64,000 nucleotides of DNA, from the NCBI GenBank assembly GCA_035935655.1, contig DASYWW010000012.1:79618-143617 (forward strand). Direction: 5' to 3'. The notes beneath the pieces are model-generated. The model was not told the origin of the DNA, made no database searches, and worked only from the letters and a program-made list of their open reading frames with translations. Shown here in pieces: positions 1 to 8,560 of this stretch. The DNA is from Candidatus Bathyarchaeia archaeon. GTDB lineage: Archaea > Thermoproteota > Bathyarchaeia > 40CM-2-53-6. The position numbers and the translations under genes are program-made. Position 1 is the first letter of the stretch, and each line of letters opens with the position of its first letter.

Positions 1-592
1 TTACGCCAACTAGAAACGAGTAACAGTCTATGAAGACGAGTCTCCTCCTCCCTTCTATCTCATATTCTCTCGGGTTAAGTCCCATCAGTTTCATGGACTC
101 TCTGATGCTATCGGGAAAGTCGTCTAGGGTTGCGTAGACGACATTCTTCCCTTTCTTCAAGGCCTCGGCGACAAGTTGGATCAGAAGGGTTGTCTTTCCC
201 GCGGCTGGATCCCCCATGACCAGCACTACCGATGATGAAGGATAGCCATCCGGCAAGAGCGAGTCGATCATTCCCACTCCTGTCAAATCCCTGTTCTGGG
301 ATGCGGGCGCTTCCTCGAAGGATCCTGCTGACACGAGTCTTTGCGAGATCTCTTTTTGTAGCTCTTGATCCCTATCCTTGCTGAAGGATATGACTCGCAC
401 CTCTTGAAGCAAGCCTAGCTCGACAAGATCTGTGACATCGCGCTCAATTTCCTTTGGACTACGTCGGATCTTGTGGGCGATTCCCTCGACCGTATCAGTT
501 GCGTCGGGGTTGTCGTGGAAGTACATTAGAAGCTCAGCTTTGGTTTCAGACCCGATCAGCTTCTCGAGGAGATCGCTCCGAAGAGGGGGCAT
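1..592 (-). CDS. Winged-helix/KaiC-type ATPase, C-terminal part outside window
   Basis: Partial gene reading off the left edge; 197 codons are visible from an ATG at 592. Residues 1-95 look like a helical winged-helix region (IAHKIRRSPKEIERDVTDLV, about 38-57), followed by a RecA/KaiC fold with Walker A GDPAAGKTT at about 127-135 and the segment FIDCYSFLVG near the visible end. It is probably a DNA-binding or signalling ATPase of the KaiC family. The segments DDFPD and IDCYS also occur in the membrane-anchored KaiC protein at 56660-58714, so the two belong to one subfamily. Substrate and target are unknown. Confidence 0.8.
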   Translation of the reverse strand, partial: MPPLRSDLLEKLIGSETKAELLMYFHDNPDATDTVEGIAHKIRRSPKEIERDVTDLVELGLLQEVRVISFSKDRDQELQKEISQRLVSAGSFEEAPASQNRDLTGVGMIDSLLPDGYPSSSVVLVMGDPAAGKTTLLIQLVAEALKKGKNVVYATLDDFPDSIRESMKLMGLNPREYEIEGRRRLVFIDCYSFLVGV

Positions 593-658
593 TTGTTCGT
601 CGTGTCCGTTCTGACAAAAACAAGAAGAGCGTTGTAGAGATGACTGCTAATCTTTGGT

Positions 659-1399
659 TTATCGTATCTTGTCGGGAGGGATCGGGGTTGGCGCTAGGGA
701 AAAACCGTCTCTTGTTATGTAGTAGTCGTATCCTTCTAGTCTGTGCTCAGTCCCTCTCATTTTGGGAATGTAGACTCTTCTGCGGACTCTCGAGTTGTCG
801 AAGCTTGCGTCCAGTATTACGAGCCCATCGCCCAGAAATTCCTCGAAGTTGGTTCCTAGTTGTTGCTTTCCCCAAGGAACTTCGCTTATCATGAGCGTTG
901 TGCAGTTCGCGGCCTCTAGGAATTTAACCATGATGTGAAGGAAGCTGCGGGCTTCAGCGTTGCTCTCGAACGCTGTCATGAGCGCTGAGAGTGAATCGAA
1001 TACGAGCCTCTTTGCGTTGGTGCTGTGCAATGCCTCTAGAACTGTTTCGAGAGCTGTACTGACGCCAGCTTTCATGGTAGATTGGAGGGAGACGAGGCGT
1101 AGCTTGTTTTCCGATTCGAGTCGGCTGAGGTCCCATCCGAATCGCAAGCCGTTTCGTTTGAGTTTTTCACTGCTTTCTATGACAGATGCGTAGACACCGT
1201 TTTCGCCGCATCTGGTGGCACCATGGTACAGGAATTGCAGTCCGAGAGTCGTCTTACCGGTTCCCGGTTGGCCGGCAACGATAATGCAGTCGCCTCGTCG
1301 AAGACCTCCTTCTATTATCTTGTCCAGACTGGGGACTCCCGTAGGGACTCGGTCGTCTGATTCCTGGATACTTGGGGCGATTGCCCTTCTGACTTCCAT
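659..1399 (-). CDS. KaiC-like RecA-superfamily ATPase
   Basis: A single-domain KaiC-type ATPase of 246 residues. Walker A is GQPGTGKTT (about 43-51) and a Walker B-like strand RLVFDSLSALM follows in the middle of the protein. I chose the ATG at 1399 because it overlaps the TAA of the upstream helix-turn-helix gene (TAATG) and has GGAGGAG five bases upstream; an upstream GTG at 1420 is possible. The coupling with a small HTH gene suggests a two-gene regulatory module: ATPase sensor plus DNA-binding partner. Such archaeal KaiC homologues are usually of unknown function; circadian roles should not be assumed. Confidence 0.85.
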   Translation of the reverse strand: MEVRRAIAPSIQESDDRVPTGVPSLDKIIEGGLRRGDCIIVAGQPGTGKTTLGLQFLYHGATRCGENGVYASVIESSEKLKRNGLRFGWDLSRLESENKLRLVSLQSTMKAGVSTALETVLEALHSTNAKRLVFDSLSALMTAFESNAEARSFLHIMVKFLEAANCTTLMISEVPWGKQQLGTNFEEFLGDGLVILDASFDNSRVRRRVYIPKMRGTEHRLEGYDYYITRDGFSLAPTPIPPDKIR

Positions 1400-1662
1400 T
1401 ATTGCTCCTCCAGCGACCATAGTTTGACAGGTCCGACCTGCCGAAAGGCGACCTTCTTTTTCGCGCGGAGTACGTGTAAGTATTTCGAGGCGGTGGATCT
1501 GTTCACTCTAAGATCCTTTGCGATCTCGCTGATCGAACTGTTTGGTTTGTCGCCTAGTGAGCTAATTATTCGCTCCTCGATGACTTCGAGTAACGTATTA
1601 TTTGGGGAACCGTTAATGTTCAGCAATGACTTCCGGGTGGAATCAGCACTAGTGTTAATCAT
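1399..1662 (-). CDS. Small winged-helix transcriptional regulator
   Basis: An 87-residue protein made almost entirely of a winged-helix fold: ISEIAKDLRVNRSTASKYLH is a clear helix-turn-helix (about 43-62), followed by basic wing residues and VGPVKLWSL as the wing strand. It is the first gene of a two-gene unit with the KaiC-like ATPase, whose start overlaps its stop by one base. It likely binds DNA near its own promoter or works with the ATPase; the target is unknown. Confidence 0.75.
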   Translation of the reverse strand: MINTSADSTRKSLLNINGSPNNTLLEVIEERIISSLGDKPNSSISEIAKDLRVNRSTASKYLHVLRAKKKVAFRQVGPVKLWSLEEQ

Positions 1663-1739
1663 AAGTCGGGTGTTACCCTTGGAGCAACGTCAAAGTCACC
1701 CGAAGCGGCTAAAAGCAAGCTTTGCTGGGGATGCACCGA

Positions 1740-2570
1740 ATGGACCAGCTTACCATTGTAAAGCTTGGAGGGTCCGCAATCACGGACAAGGCCCGAGAGT
1801 GCACTCCGAATATTCCTGTGATTCAGCACATCGCTGACCAGCTTAGAGACTACGATCTTCCCCTAGTTCTCATCCATGGCGGTGGTTCTTACGCTCATCC
1901 TTTCGTTACAAGATCTGGGCTAGGGAAAGGTCTCCACAAGAGATCCCAGCTTCGTTCTATTTCAGAGACGGAGTTCTACTTGGACCAGCTCACGAGGATG
2001 GTTTCTGCGTCTCTGCTGTTGAGAAACCAGGTTCCTGTTCCCTTTCACCCGATGGGTTTCGTGACCTTTGACAAAGGGAAGGTGAAAAGAATCATGTTAG
2101 ATCCAATGAGAAACGCGTTACGCGCCAGGCTCATCCCATTGCTACACGGGGACCTGGTGTTCGACGAGTCGCAAGGGATTGGCGTTCTATCCGGGGACCG
2201 ACTTGCTTCGCTACTTGGAGCCCGAATGGGAGCCTCTCGAGTTTTGCTAGGGTGCGATGTCGATGGGGTATACTCAAAAAACCCTAGGACTTTCTCGGGC
2301 GCTACGATTATCTCTGAAGTTACCTCGGGCAACTTCCGGTTGGTATTGAATGCGTCGCGAACTTCTTCTGGTGATGCCACTGGGGGCATGAGAGAGAAGG
2401 TTGTACAAGCTCTCAGGCTCGCCAAGAGCGGCTGCGAATGTTACATTTTCAACCTGAAAGAAAAAAACGCCCTCAGAATGCTCCTCGAACGAGATGGCGT
2501 CATCGGGACCAGATTCGCGCCGTGGGCGAGCGCTAGAAAGTCCTCGAGACAATCGCGTCGGAAAGTGTAG
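1740..2570 (+). CDS. ipk: Isopentenyl phosphate kinase
   Basis: Amino-acid kinase family enzyme that phosphorylates isopentenyl phosphate to isopentenyl diphosphate in the archaeal mevalonate pathway. The N-terminus TIVKLGGSAITDK holds the phosphate-binding lysine/glycine loop, and LIHGGGSYAHP carries the histidine region typical of IPK. GDVVFDES-like and LLGCDVDGVYSKNP segments are the usual nucleotide-binding signatures. ATG 1740 is preferred (GGGGAT nine bases upstream), but TTG 1722 and ATG 1731 are in frame. It converges with GGPP synthase, the 3' ends overlapping by 38 bp, which fits a shared isoprenoid role. Confidence 0.9.
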   Translation: MDQLTIVKLGGSAITDKARECTPNIPVIQHIADQLRDYDLPLVLIHGGGSYAHPFVTRSGLGKGLHKRSQLRSISETEFYLDQLTRMVSASLLLRNQVPVPFHPMGFVTFDKGKVKRIMLDPMRNALRARLIPLLHGDLVFDESQGIGVLSGDRLASLLGARMGASRVLLGCDVDGVYSKNPRTFSGATIISEVTSGNFRLVLNASRTSSGDATGGMREKVVQALRLAKSGCECYIFNLKEKNALRMLLERDGVIGTRFAPWASARKSSRQSRRKV

Positions 2571-3543
2571 CCAAACCATCTCTGTAGACAGATTCTCTAA
2601 GTATCGAAAGTTGGCCCTTGGCCTCTTGGAGGTATTTCGCCGCGATTTCTCTGCAGTCTTTCTCTGCCGGGGTCTCCATGACTAGGTGTCTCGCCCTCTT
2701 GACCATCGCTTGCGACACTTTCTCGGAGCTTAGGATTGTGAGAATCTCTGACCTTTTGGTTCGGGGCAGGTATCTTAGAGCCATCAATATCGCCGCGTTT
2801 CCTAATTTGTGTTCAATGATATCTTTGCCAATCTGCTTGCCTGTTTCTTGCCCGCAAATGTCAAGCACATCATCCATTATCTGAAATGCCAGCCCGGCTT
2901 TCCATCCAAATTCGCCTAGAGACTGCACAATCGGGGAGTTAGCGTGTGCTGAATGTGCTCCTATTTGGGAGGCGGCTTTGAAAAGGGCCGCAGTCTTCTT
3001 TCCTATCATGTCAATGTAAAGGTCGAAACTTGGCTCGCGAAAGCGCTGGGTCTTGAGGTAAGGATCTGTTCTGCCAGCTTGCTCCAACAAGAGGTCGAGT
3101 CTCTCGCCTTCAATGATGTCTTTCATCGCCTGAACCGCAACAACCCTTGTCTTGCTTGGAGGGATGCATTTCTCAATGAGGTCGTCTAAGGCTTCGCGGT
3201 AAAGCATGGCGACTAGTAGGGCGACGGAGTCTCCGAATTGGACCCTTACGGTTGGCTTTCCTCTTCTCACCTCGCCCCGGTCAATGAGATCGTCCATAAC
3301 AAGCGAGTAGTTGTGAATCATCTCGACCAACGCCGCGGGGTTCAGTCCATCCTTAACTCTGCCACCACAGGCTGCGCACGCAAGAAGAACGAGGGTCGCT
3401 CGCATCCTCTTGCCACCGGTTCTGAAATGGTAGGTCACAGGAGATTGAAACTTAGGAGAAGACGCGTCGGCCAGCGCTTTGCAAATGATAGGATCTACCT
3501 TGCGACCCATCTTGACTATTCTGGTCAGCGGGTCTGGAGTCAT
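2533..3543 (-). CDS. idsA: Geranylgeranyl diphosphate synthase (polyprenyl synthetase)
   Basis: Trans-prenyltransferase, 336 residues, making the C20 (or longer) chain for ether lipids. The first aspartate-rich motif is DDLID, preceded by the substrate-binding GGKRMRATLV segment; the second aspartate-rich motif is DDVLD in FQIMDDVLDICG. All metal-binding aspartates are present. The ATG at 3543 is 43 bp downstream of the L15e stop, so the two may be co-transcribed. Product chain length cannot be fixed from the sequence. Confidence 0.92.
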   Translation of the reverse strand: MTPDPLTRIVKMGRKVDPIICKALADASSPKFQSPVTYHFRTGGKRMRATLVLLACAACGGRVKDGLNPAALVEMIHNYSLVMDDLIDRGEVRRGKPTVRVQFGDSVALLVAMLYREALDDLIEKCIPPSKTRVVAVQAMKDIIEGERLDLLLEQAGRTDPYLKTQRFREPSFDLYIDMIGKKTAALFKAASQIGAHSAHANSPIVQSLGEFGWKAGLAFQIMDDVLDICGQETGKQIGKDIIEHKLGNAAILMALRYLPRTKRSEILTILSSEKVSQAMVKRARHLVMETPAEKDCREIAAKYLQEAKGQLSILRESVYRDGLATLSDAIVSRTF

Positions 3544-3586
3544 CTGCTAACCTTTCTTCGATACGACCCAGTTGAGGGCGGGCTGT

Positions 3587-4081
3587 TTATCGGGTTTCGC
3601 TGATGTTCTCGACCGCTGCGATTGGCAGTGATGGCGCTCGGTGGTTTTTCTCCTTAAACCATTCCACGAGTGCAGGATGACTCTTGTCAGCAAGGATCAC
3701 TTCGTACCAGTGGTGTATGCCGTCGGAGTAGAGGTAGTATGAGTCGAGGATTGAGAGGTTGACGTATTTTCTGTTAGCGCGTTTTTCTGCTATCCTTTGG
3801 AGGGAGAGGCTTCTGGTGAATTTGGTTACGCCCAAGGCTTTCTGTCGGCGTCCTGATACTGGGCGTGGTTTTTTGGCGCCTCCCCGTCTCACGCGGACTC
3901 TGACGAGGACTATTCCTTGCTTTGCCTTGTAACCTAAACGGCGGGCTCGATCTAGCCTTGTAGGGTAGGGAATCCGTTTGACGACTGGTTCCTTTCTCCA
4001 GCTGACAACGGAGTGTCTTAGCCATTCTTTCAGTTCAGGCGTTTTTTCTCTCCATTGGTCTGCGAGGTGGGAATACGACAA
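3587..4081 (-). CDS. rpl15e: 50S ribosomal protein L15e
   Basis: Basic 164-residue ribosomal protein of the archaeal/eukaryal L15e family. Diagnostic segments are YPTRLDRARRLGYKAKQG, VRVRVRRGGAKKPRP and LSILDSYYLYSDGIHHWYEV. The start is a TTG at 4081, giving LSYSHLADQW. The N-terminus lacks the longer MSxYKYI-type leader seen in some archaea, so the protein is at the short end of the family range. The promoter should lie in the 125-bp gap shared with the divergent malic enzyme gene. Confidence 0.93.
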   Translation of the reverse strand: MSYSHLADQWREKTPELKEWLRHSVVSWRKEPVVKRIPYPTRLDRARRLGYKAKQGIVLVRVRVRRGGAKKPRPVSGRRQKALGVTKFTRSLSLQRIAEKRANRKYVNLSILDSYYLYSDGIHHWYEVILADKSHPALVEWFKEKNHRAPSLPIAAVENISETR

Positions 4082-4206
4082 GTGCGTTTCGCTGACGCAT
4101 CGGCCGGCGAATCCCTGATAAGGATTACTGGCGCCTTTCTGCTTTCAACAGCGTTAAATCAGGCTAGGCGACGAACCGGCTTTTCCTAAGAAGTGACTGA
4201 TCGGGA

Positions 4207-5580
4207 TTGGCTCAAGAGACAGCGTTGCTGAAACGGGCTTACGCTCCCGCAAAGCTTGCAATGAAGTATCATCCCTTCTATCAGGGGAAAATTGAGATTG
4301 TGTCAAAGGTTCCAGTTGACTCCTATGATGACTTCGCGATCTGGTATACTCCTGGAGTCGCGGATCCCTGCAAGGAGATCCAGAAAAACCCCGAGAAGGT
4401 CTATGATTATACTAACAAGTGGAATAGCATCGCGATAGTCACAGACGGCACTAGAGTCCTTGGTCTTGGAGATATTGGGCCGGAGGCTGGTCTTCCAGTG
4501 ATGGAAGGGAAGAGCTTGCTGTTCAAGTACCTGGGAGGAGTCGATGCTTATCCGATCTGTCTAGGAACAAAGAAACCCGATGAGATTGAGAACGCTGTCA
4601 GGTGGTTACAACCGTCGTTTGGCGGTGTCAACCTCGAAGACATCTCACAACCAAAATGTTTCGACATCCTCGACGCTCTAAGACTGGACCTTAGGATTCC
4701 CGTGTGGCACGACGATCAGCAGGGAACGGGAACTGTTGTCTGCGCCGGTCTTATCAACGCGCTAAAGGTTGTTGGCAAGAAAGTCGGAAACGCACGAATT
4801 TGCATGCTTGGGGCAGGAGCAGCGAACATCGCAGTCGCGCGCATCATAATGGAAGCTGGAGTATCGCCTGGGAACATAGTCATGGTTGACAGGGAAGGAA
4901 TCCTCAACCGCCAGCGCACAGAGCTAGAGCAGGAATACCACGCGAAATGGGAGATTTCATTGAAGACAAACTCGGAAGGCCTCACAGGCGGCCTCAAGGA
5001 AGCGCTGAAAGGAACCGATGTCTTGATTGCAATGTCCACGCCAGGACCAGGCGTTGTTCCGAAGGGACTGATCTCCACGATGGCAGATGACGCAATTATC
5101 TTCGCGTGTGCGAACCCTATTCCTGAGGTTTGGCCTTGGGAGGCGAAGCAGGCGGGCGCAAGTATAGTTGCGACAGGCCGATCAGACTTTCCCAACCAGG
5201 TCAACAACTCTCTTGGGTTTCCAGGGATCTTCAGGGGAACTCTAGACGTTAGGGCTAAGGCGATTAGCGACGAGATGTGCATCGCCGCAGCCAACGAGCT
5301 GGCAAAGATTGCGGAGGAGAAGGGTATTGATGAGGAGAGGATTCTTCCGAGTATGAGTGACTGGGACGTGTTCCCGCGAGAAGCGGCCGCGGTCGGAGCC
5401 GAGGGGGTCAGGCAGGGCCTAGCGAGAGTAAAGGCAACTCGGATGGAACTCTACGAGAAGGCGAAGATGGTCATTAGCCATGCTCGACAGTCAACGGAGC
5501 TCCTCATGAAGAAGGGACTCATCAAGCCTCTCCCTCACAATTCAGCAAGGAGTAGACCCAGACGGAAAGTCGCAAGATAG
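4207..5580 (+). CDS. Malate oxidoreductase (malic enzyme)
   Basis: Decarboxylates malate to pyruvate with reduction of NAD(P). The 457-residue protein has [30 protein letters not shown] (active-site lysine region), [11 protein letters not shown] and [11 protein letters not shown] (metal-binding aspartates), then the Rossmann loop [14 protein letters not shown] at about 200. Start is TTG 4207; no other in-frame start lies just upstream. The 3' end overlaps the start region of fno, so NAD(P)H generation and F420-dependent NADP chemistry are linked by position. Confidence 0.92.
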   Translation: MAQETALLKRAYAPAKLAMKYHPFYQGKIEIVSKVPVDSYDDFAIWYTPGVADPCKEIQKNPEKVYDYTNKWNSIAIVTDGTRVLGLGDIGPEAGLPVMEGKSLLFKYLGGVDAYPICLGTKKPDEIENAVRWLQPSFGGVNLEDISQPKCFDILDALRLDLRIPVWHDDQQGTGTVVCAGLINALKVVGKKVGNARICMLGAGAANIAVARIIMEAGVSPGNIVMVDREGILNRQRTELEQEYHAKWEISLKTNSEGLTGGLKEALKGTDVLIAMSTPGPGVVPKGLISTMADDAIIFACANPIPEVWPWEAKQAGASIVATGRSDFPNQVNNSLGFPGIFRGTLDVRAKAISDEMCIAAANELAKIAEEKGIDEERILPSMSDWDVFPREAAAVGAEGVRQGLARVKATRMELYEKAKMVISHARQSTELLMKKGLIKPLPHNSARSRPRRKVAR

Positions 5581-6248
5581 CCGTTCTCGGCGGGGCGGGC
5601 GAAGAGGGGTTTGGTCTCGCCCTCCGATGGGCGATGGCCGGACACCAAGTAATCATTGGTTCCAGAAGCCCGGATAGAGCGGCGGAGGCTGCGAAGACTA
5701 TGGCTCAGACAGCTGGACGTCCGGTTCGGGTATCAGGATTGACAAATGAAAACGCCGTCCAACAGGCAGACGTAGTAGTGTTAACGGTGCCTTTCACGGC
5801 GTTACTCGACACTTTAAAGACCGTTAAGCCCAACCTGAAGCCCGGCCAAGTTCTGGTGAACGTGTCGGTGCCCCTTGAAACAGCGATCGGGGGCCGCGCT
5901 ACAAGAACAGTTGGTGTCTGGGCCGGGTCTGCTGGAGAACTCGCGGCCTCAGTTGCACCAAAGACGGTGAGTGTTGTGACGGCGTTCAACAACGTGAGCG
6001 CTGAACTCCTCAAAGATCCCTCCAAAAAGGTCGAGTGCGACGTTCTTGTGTGCTCTAACGATGATAATGCGAAGAAGATTGTTCTTGAGCTTGTGCAGAG
6101 TATTGCGGGGGCGCGTGGGTTTGATGCTGGCTCGCTTGAAAACTCGCGAACTGTTGAACAGATAACTGCGCTCCTGGTCTCATTGAATATCCGGTACAAG
6201 GTAAAGAGCGCCGGTCTCAGAATCACAGGCATCTCTCAAGCTTCATGA
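5562..6248 (+). CDS. fno: F420-dependent NADP oxidoreductase (non-canonical start)
   Basis: Transfers hydride between coenzyme F420 and NADP. The N-terminal Rossmann motif [19 protein letters not shown] followed by IIGSRSPDRA is typical of the family and is complete in this frame. An in-frame TAG at 5553 and the Rossmann strand leave no ATG, GTG or TTG start; the first ATG (5634) would delete the NADP loop. The best candidate is ACG 5562 with AAGGAG nine bases upstream (giving [12 protein letters not shown]); ATA 5577, overlapping the malic enzyme TAG, is the other option. CofE at 44790 supports F420 use. Confidence 0.85.
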   Translation, partial: TESRKIAVLGGAGEEGFGLALRWAMAGHQVIIGSRSPDRAAEAAKTMAQTAGRPVRVSGLTNENAVQQADVVVLTVPFTALLDTLKTVKPNLKPGQVLVNVSVPLETAIGGRATRTVGVWAGSAGELAASVAPKTVSVVTAFNNVSAELLKDPSKKVECDVLVCSNDDNAKKIVLELVQSIAGARGFDAGSLENSRTVEQITALLVSLNIRYKVKSAGLRITGISQAS

Positions 6249-6261
6249 TTCGTGGTCCAGT

Positions 6262-7458
6262 GTGCAGGTCGGGATCGTCGGCAAGCCCAACGCGGGAAAA
6301 AGCACGTTCTTCAGCGCCGCAACACTAACAATGGTTCCGATAGCAAACTATCCATTCACCACAATCAAGCCCAACCATGGAATATCCTATCTTCGAACAA
6401 AGTGCGTCCATCGAGAGCTTGGAGTCGAAGATAATCCCCGCAACTCACGATGTATTGATGGAGAACGTTTCATACCGATAGACATCATCGATCTTCCAGG
6501 ACTTGTGCCTGGCGCGTCAGAGGGAAGAGGGCTTGGAAACCAGTTTCTCGACGAGGTGAGGAAGGCAGACGCCTTGATCCATGTGGTTGATGCGTCGGGA
6601 TCAACTGATTCCGAGGGCAAACTCACTCAACCTGGCGCCCACAGTCCTGTTGACGATGTTGTTTTTCTGGAAACTGAGCTGAAGATGTGGATGCTACGGA
6701 TCGTGGGGAAAGACTGGGAGAAGACGGCGAGAAAGGCCGAGATGGCTGGAGAGGATCCAGGGTCTTTGGTCTCTGAGCGTCTCAGCGGCCTCGGAGTCTC
6801 TAAGGGTCAGGCTGAGATCGGGATCAAGAAAGCAGGCCTCAAGGGAAAACCGAGCGGCTGGACCAGGGAAGACCTGTTGAAGCTTGTTGAGATTATCCGG
6901 AAGGAAGCGAAGCCGTTGCTGCTCGCCGCCAACAAGATTGATCTCCCGACCTCGATTGGAAATGTTAGTAGGCTAAAGCAGACAGGCGAACTGACAATAC
7001 CAGTTTCTGCGGAGGCAGAACTTGCACTGCGAAGGGCTGCGGAAAAACGGTTGATAGAATACAAACCTGGGGACCCGGATTTTCGACTCGTTGGAACCGT
7101 TAGCCCTGAGCAGAAGGCTGCGCTTGAAACGATTCGGGAAAAAGTCCTGGAACCGATAGGGTCCACAGGCGTTCAGGCGTCCATCAACTCGGCGTTTCAG
7201 AATCTTCTGAAAATGATTGTGGTATATCCGGTTGAGAATCCTGAGAAGTTCAGTGATCACGCAGGGAATGTTCTGCCAGACGCCTATCTGGTTCCGAACG
7301 GGACAACTCTCCAGGAACTGGCTCTAAAGATCCACACGGAAATAGGCGAACATATGTTGTACGGCATCAATGCACGGAACGGTATGCGTCTCTCCGACAA
7401 CTACGTACTCAAAGCGCAAGACATCGTGAGCATAGTCAGCGCGGCGAAAAGAGCATAG
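6262..7458 (+). CDS. Obg/YchF-type GTP-binding protein with TGS domain
   Basis: A 398-residue P-loop GTPase. G1 is GKPNAGKST (about 6-14), G3 is DLPGLVPGASEGRGLG, G4 is NKID in LLAANKIDLP, so it keeps a guanine-specific NKxD unlike bacterial YchF. A helical insert follows G3, and residues from about 315 form a TGS domain ending in KAQDIVSIVSAAKRA. Family members act on ribosomes or translation. Start is GTG 6262, 13 bp after the fno stop, so it is probably the last gene of the malic enzyme-fno unit. Confidence 0.85.
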   Translation: MQVGIVGKPNAGKSTFFSAATLTMVPIANYPFTTIKPNHGISYLRTKCVHRELGVEDNPRNSRCIDGERFIPIDIIDLPGLVPGASEGRGLGNQFLDEVRKADALIHVVDASGSTDSEGKLTQPGAHSPVDDVVFLETELKMWMLRIVGKDWEKTARKAEMAGEDPGSLVSERLSGLGVSKGQAEIGIKKAGLKGKPSGWTREDLLKLVEIIRKEAKPLLLAANKIDLPTSIGNVSRLKQTGELTIPVSAEAELALRRAAEKRLIEYKPGDPDFRLVGTVSPEQKAALETIREKVLEPIGSTGVQASINSAFQNLLKMIVVYPVENPEKFSDHAGNVLPDAYLVPNGTTLQELALKIHTEIGEHMLYGINARNGMRLSDNYVLKAQDIVSIVSAAKRA

Positions 7459-7526
7459 GTCGAAAAAACTCGCGAGGGCTTCCAAACGAGTTTAGTTTTG
7501 GGGTCCTGTCTAGACCGGCGGCCCGC

Positions 7527-7636
7527 GCGTCGCGAGAAGTGCTCGCTAGTACCCCCCTTTTCGTCGAGACGAGTTGCTGTCTGGCGAGGATATTGGGCGA
7601 GACAGGCTGATCAGGGCGTAGTCTGGGCTTGGATGG
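7527..7636. repeat. Copy 1 of a duplicated intergenic element
   Basis: First copy of an imperfect direct repeat. The left part (7527-7557) matches 24 of 31 bases of copy 2 and the right part (7576-7636) matches 46 of 61 bases without gaps; the two parts flank a central segment (TCGTCGAGACGA) able to form a small stem. The last 11 bases, GGCTTGGATGG, are identical in both copies. No convincing reading frame spans it. It may be a structured RNA or a decayed element; function unknown. Confidence 0.6.
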
Positions 7637-7768
7637 AAATCTGTTTGCTAGAGTTATCCAGCTGATTCCCGAATGATTCTCAGGCGAAATCTAGGGGATG
7701 CGCTAGATTCGATATCAGGCTTGATAATGGGCGATTTCTCGCGTCGAACTTCTCTATTAACCACGCTT

Positions 7769-7884
7769 GCGTCCCGAGATTCGATCGCTAAGACCCCCCA
7801 CCGGGGGGTCTCTCGGAAAATTTGCTGTCTGGCAAACATTCTGGGCGAGTCTTGCGATTCAGGGCACAGTCCAGGCTTGGATGG
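7769..7884. repeat. Copy 2 of a duplicated intergenic element
   Basis: Second copy of the element, displaced about 242-248 bp from copy 1. Where copy 1 has a weak stem, this copy has a perfect 8-bp hairpin, GACCCCCC-ACC-GGGGGGTC (7792-7810). Thus the flanks are conserved while the central stem differs in sequence and strength. The rest of 7459-8005 holds no gene I can support; ORFs of 96 and 131 codons in it lack any recognisable feature. Confidence 0.6.
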
Positions 7885-8005
7885 CGTGGCGTTTGGTCGG
7901 GTCAGCACGAAGGCCATCCTAGGCATTGTAGCGGAAGGCTTCCAGATCCGAGAACAATGCTGAAAGTGAGCAATTTGGGTCAATAGTCTTCCAGGAACTA
8001 GTCGT

Positions 8006-8560
8006 CTAGGATTTCGGTTTGGCGTCCTGCTTCGCAGGAGGTTTAGCACCGGGTTTTGTCTCCGGCTTTGCAGGAGGCTTTGCTTCCGGTTTGACAGGCG
8101 TTTTGGTTTCCGCTGGGGTTGGCTTTGATTCCTTAGCAGGCGCGCCTTTGGGCGCTTCAGCTTTCTTTTCCGGAGCTGCTGGCTTCGGGGCTTCGGCCTT
8201 CTTTTCAGCTGCCGGAGCCTTGGCGGCTGCGGGGGCAGGCTTCTCTTCCTCTGCTCCCTTCTTCCTCGAGACTCTTTGATCCTTAGGAAGATTTCTGTTT
8301 TTTATGTAAGCTGGAACCATCTTGTCGGCAAGTTTCGAGTCGCCATAGATCTCTACCTCGCAGACAGCCGATGACCCTCCTGTCCTTGTGTGGACGCTTC
8401 TAACGTACACCTTGTCCTGCTGAGTCTTGAAGTGATCAGAGGCAATCTTTCGAATAGCCAAACGGTCCGGGGTCCCGGAACCCTCATGGTGAACGAGCAG
8501 CTTCGCGTCTTTTCGGCCTAGAAGCGGGTTAGCATGTTCAGATAGTATCTCGACGCTCAA
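8006..8560 (-). CDS. rps24e: 30S ribosomal protein S24e with long Ala/Lys/Pro tail
   Basis: Residues 1-100 are the S24e fold: EILSEHANPLLGRKDAKLLV, VYVRSVHTRTGGSSAVCEVE and EIYGD are recognisable. From about residue 102 onward the protein is an 80-residue low-complexity tail of KPEAKPPAKPETK-type repeats, not part of the normal family. The TTG start overlaps the S6e stop (TTGA), indicating translational coupling. The tail is probably disordered and RNA- or ribosome-binding; this is inference. Confidence 0.9.
   Translation of the reverse strand: MSVEILSEHANPLLGRKDAKLLVHHEGSGTPDRLAIRKIASDHFKTQQDKVYVRSVHTRTGGSSAVCEVEIYGDSKLADKMVPAYIKNRNLPKDQRVSRKKGAEEEKPAPAAAKAPAAEKKAEAPKPAAPEKKAEAPKGAPAKESKPTPAETKTPVKPEAKPPAKPETKPGAKPPAKQDAKPKS

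Noticed and set aside
7459-8005. RNase P RNA or SRP RNA in the non-coding gap
   Set aside because: I could not find the conserved RNase P core or the SRP S-domain loop on either strand.
7654-8049. ORFs of 131 codons (-) and 96 codons (+) inside the duplicated element
   Set aside because: No domain, no good start site, and the related copy 1 has a stop in the matching frame; base changes between copies show only a weak third-position excess.
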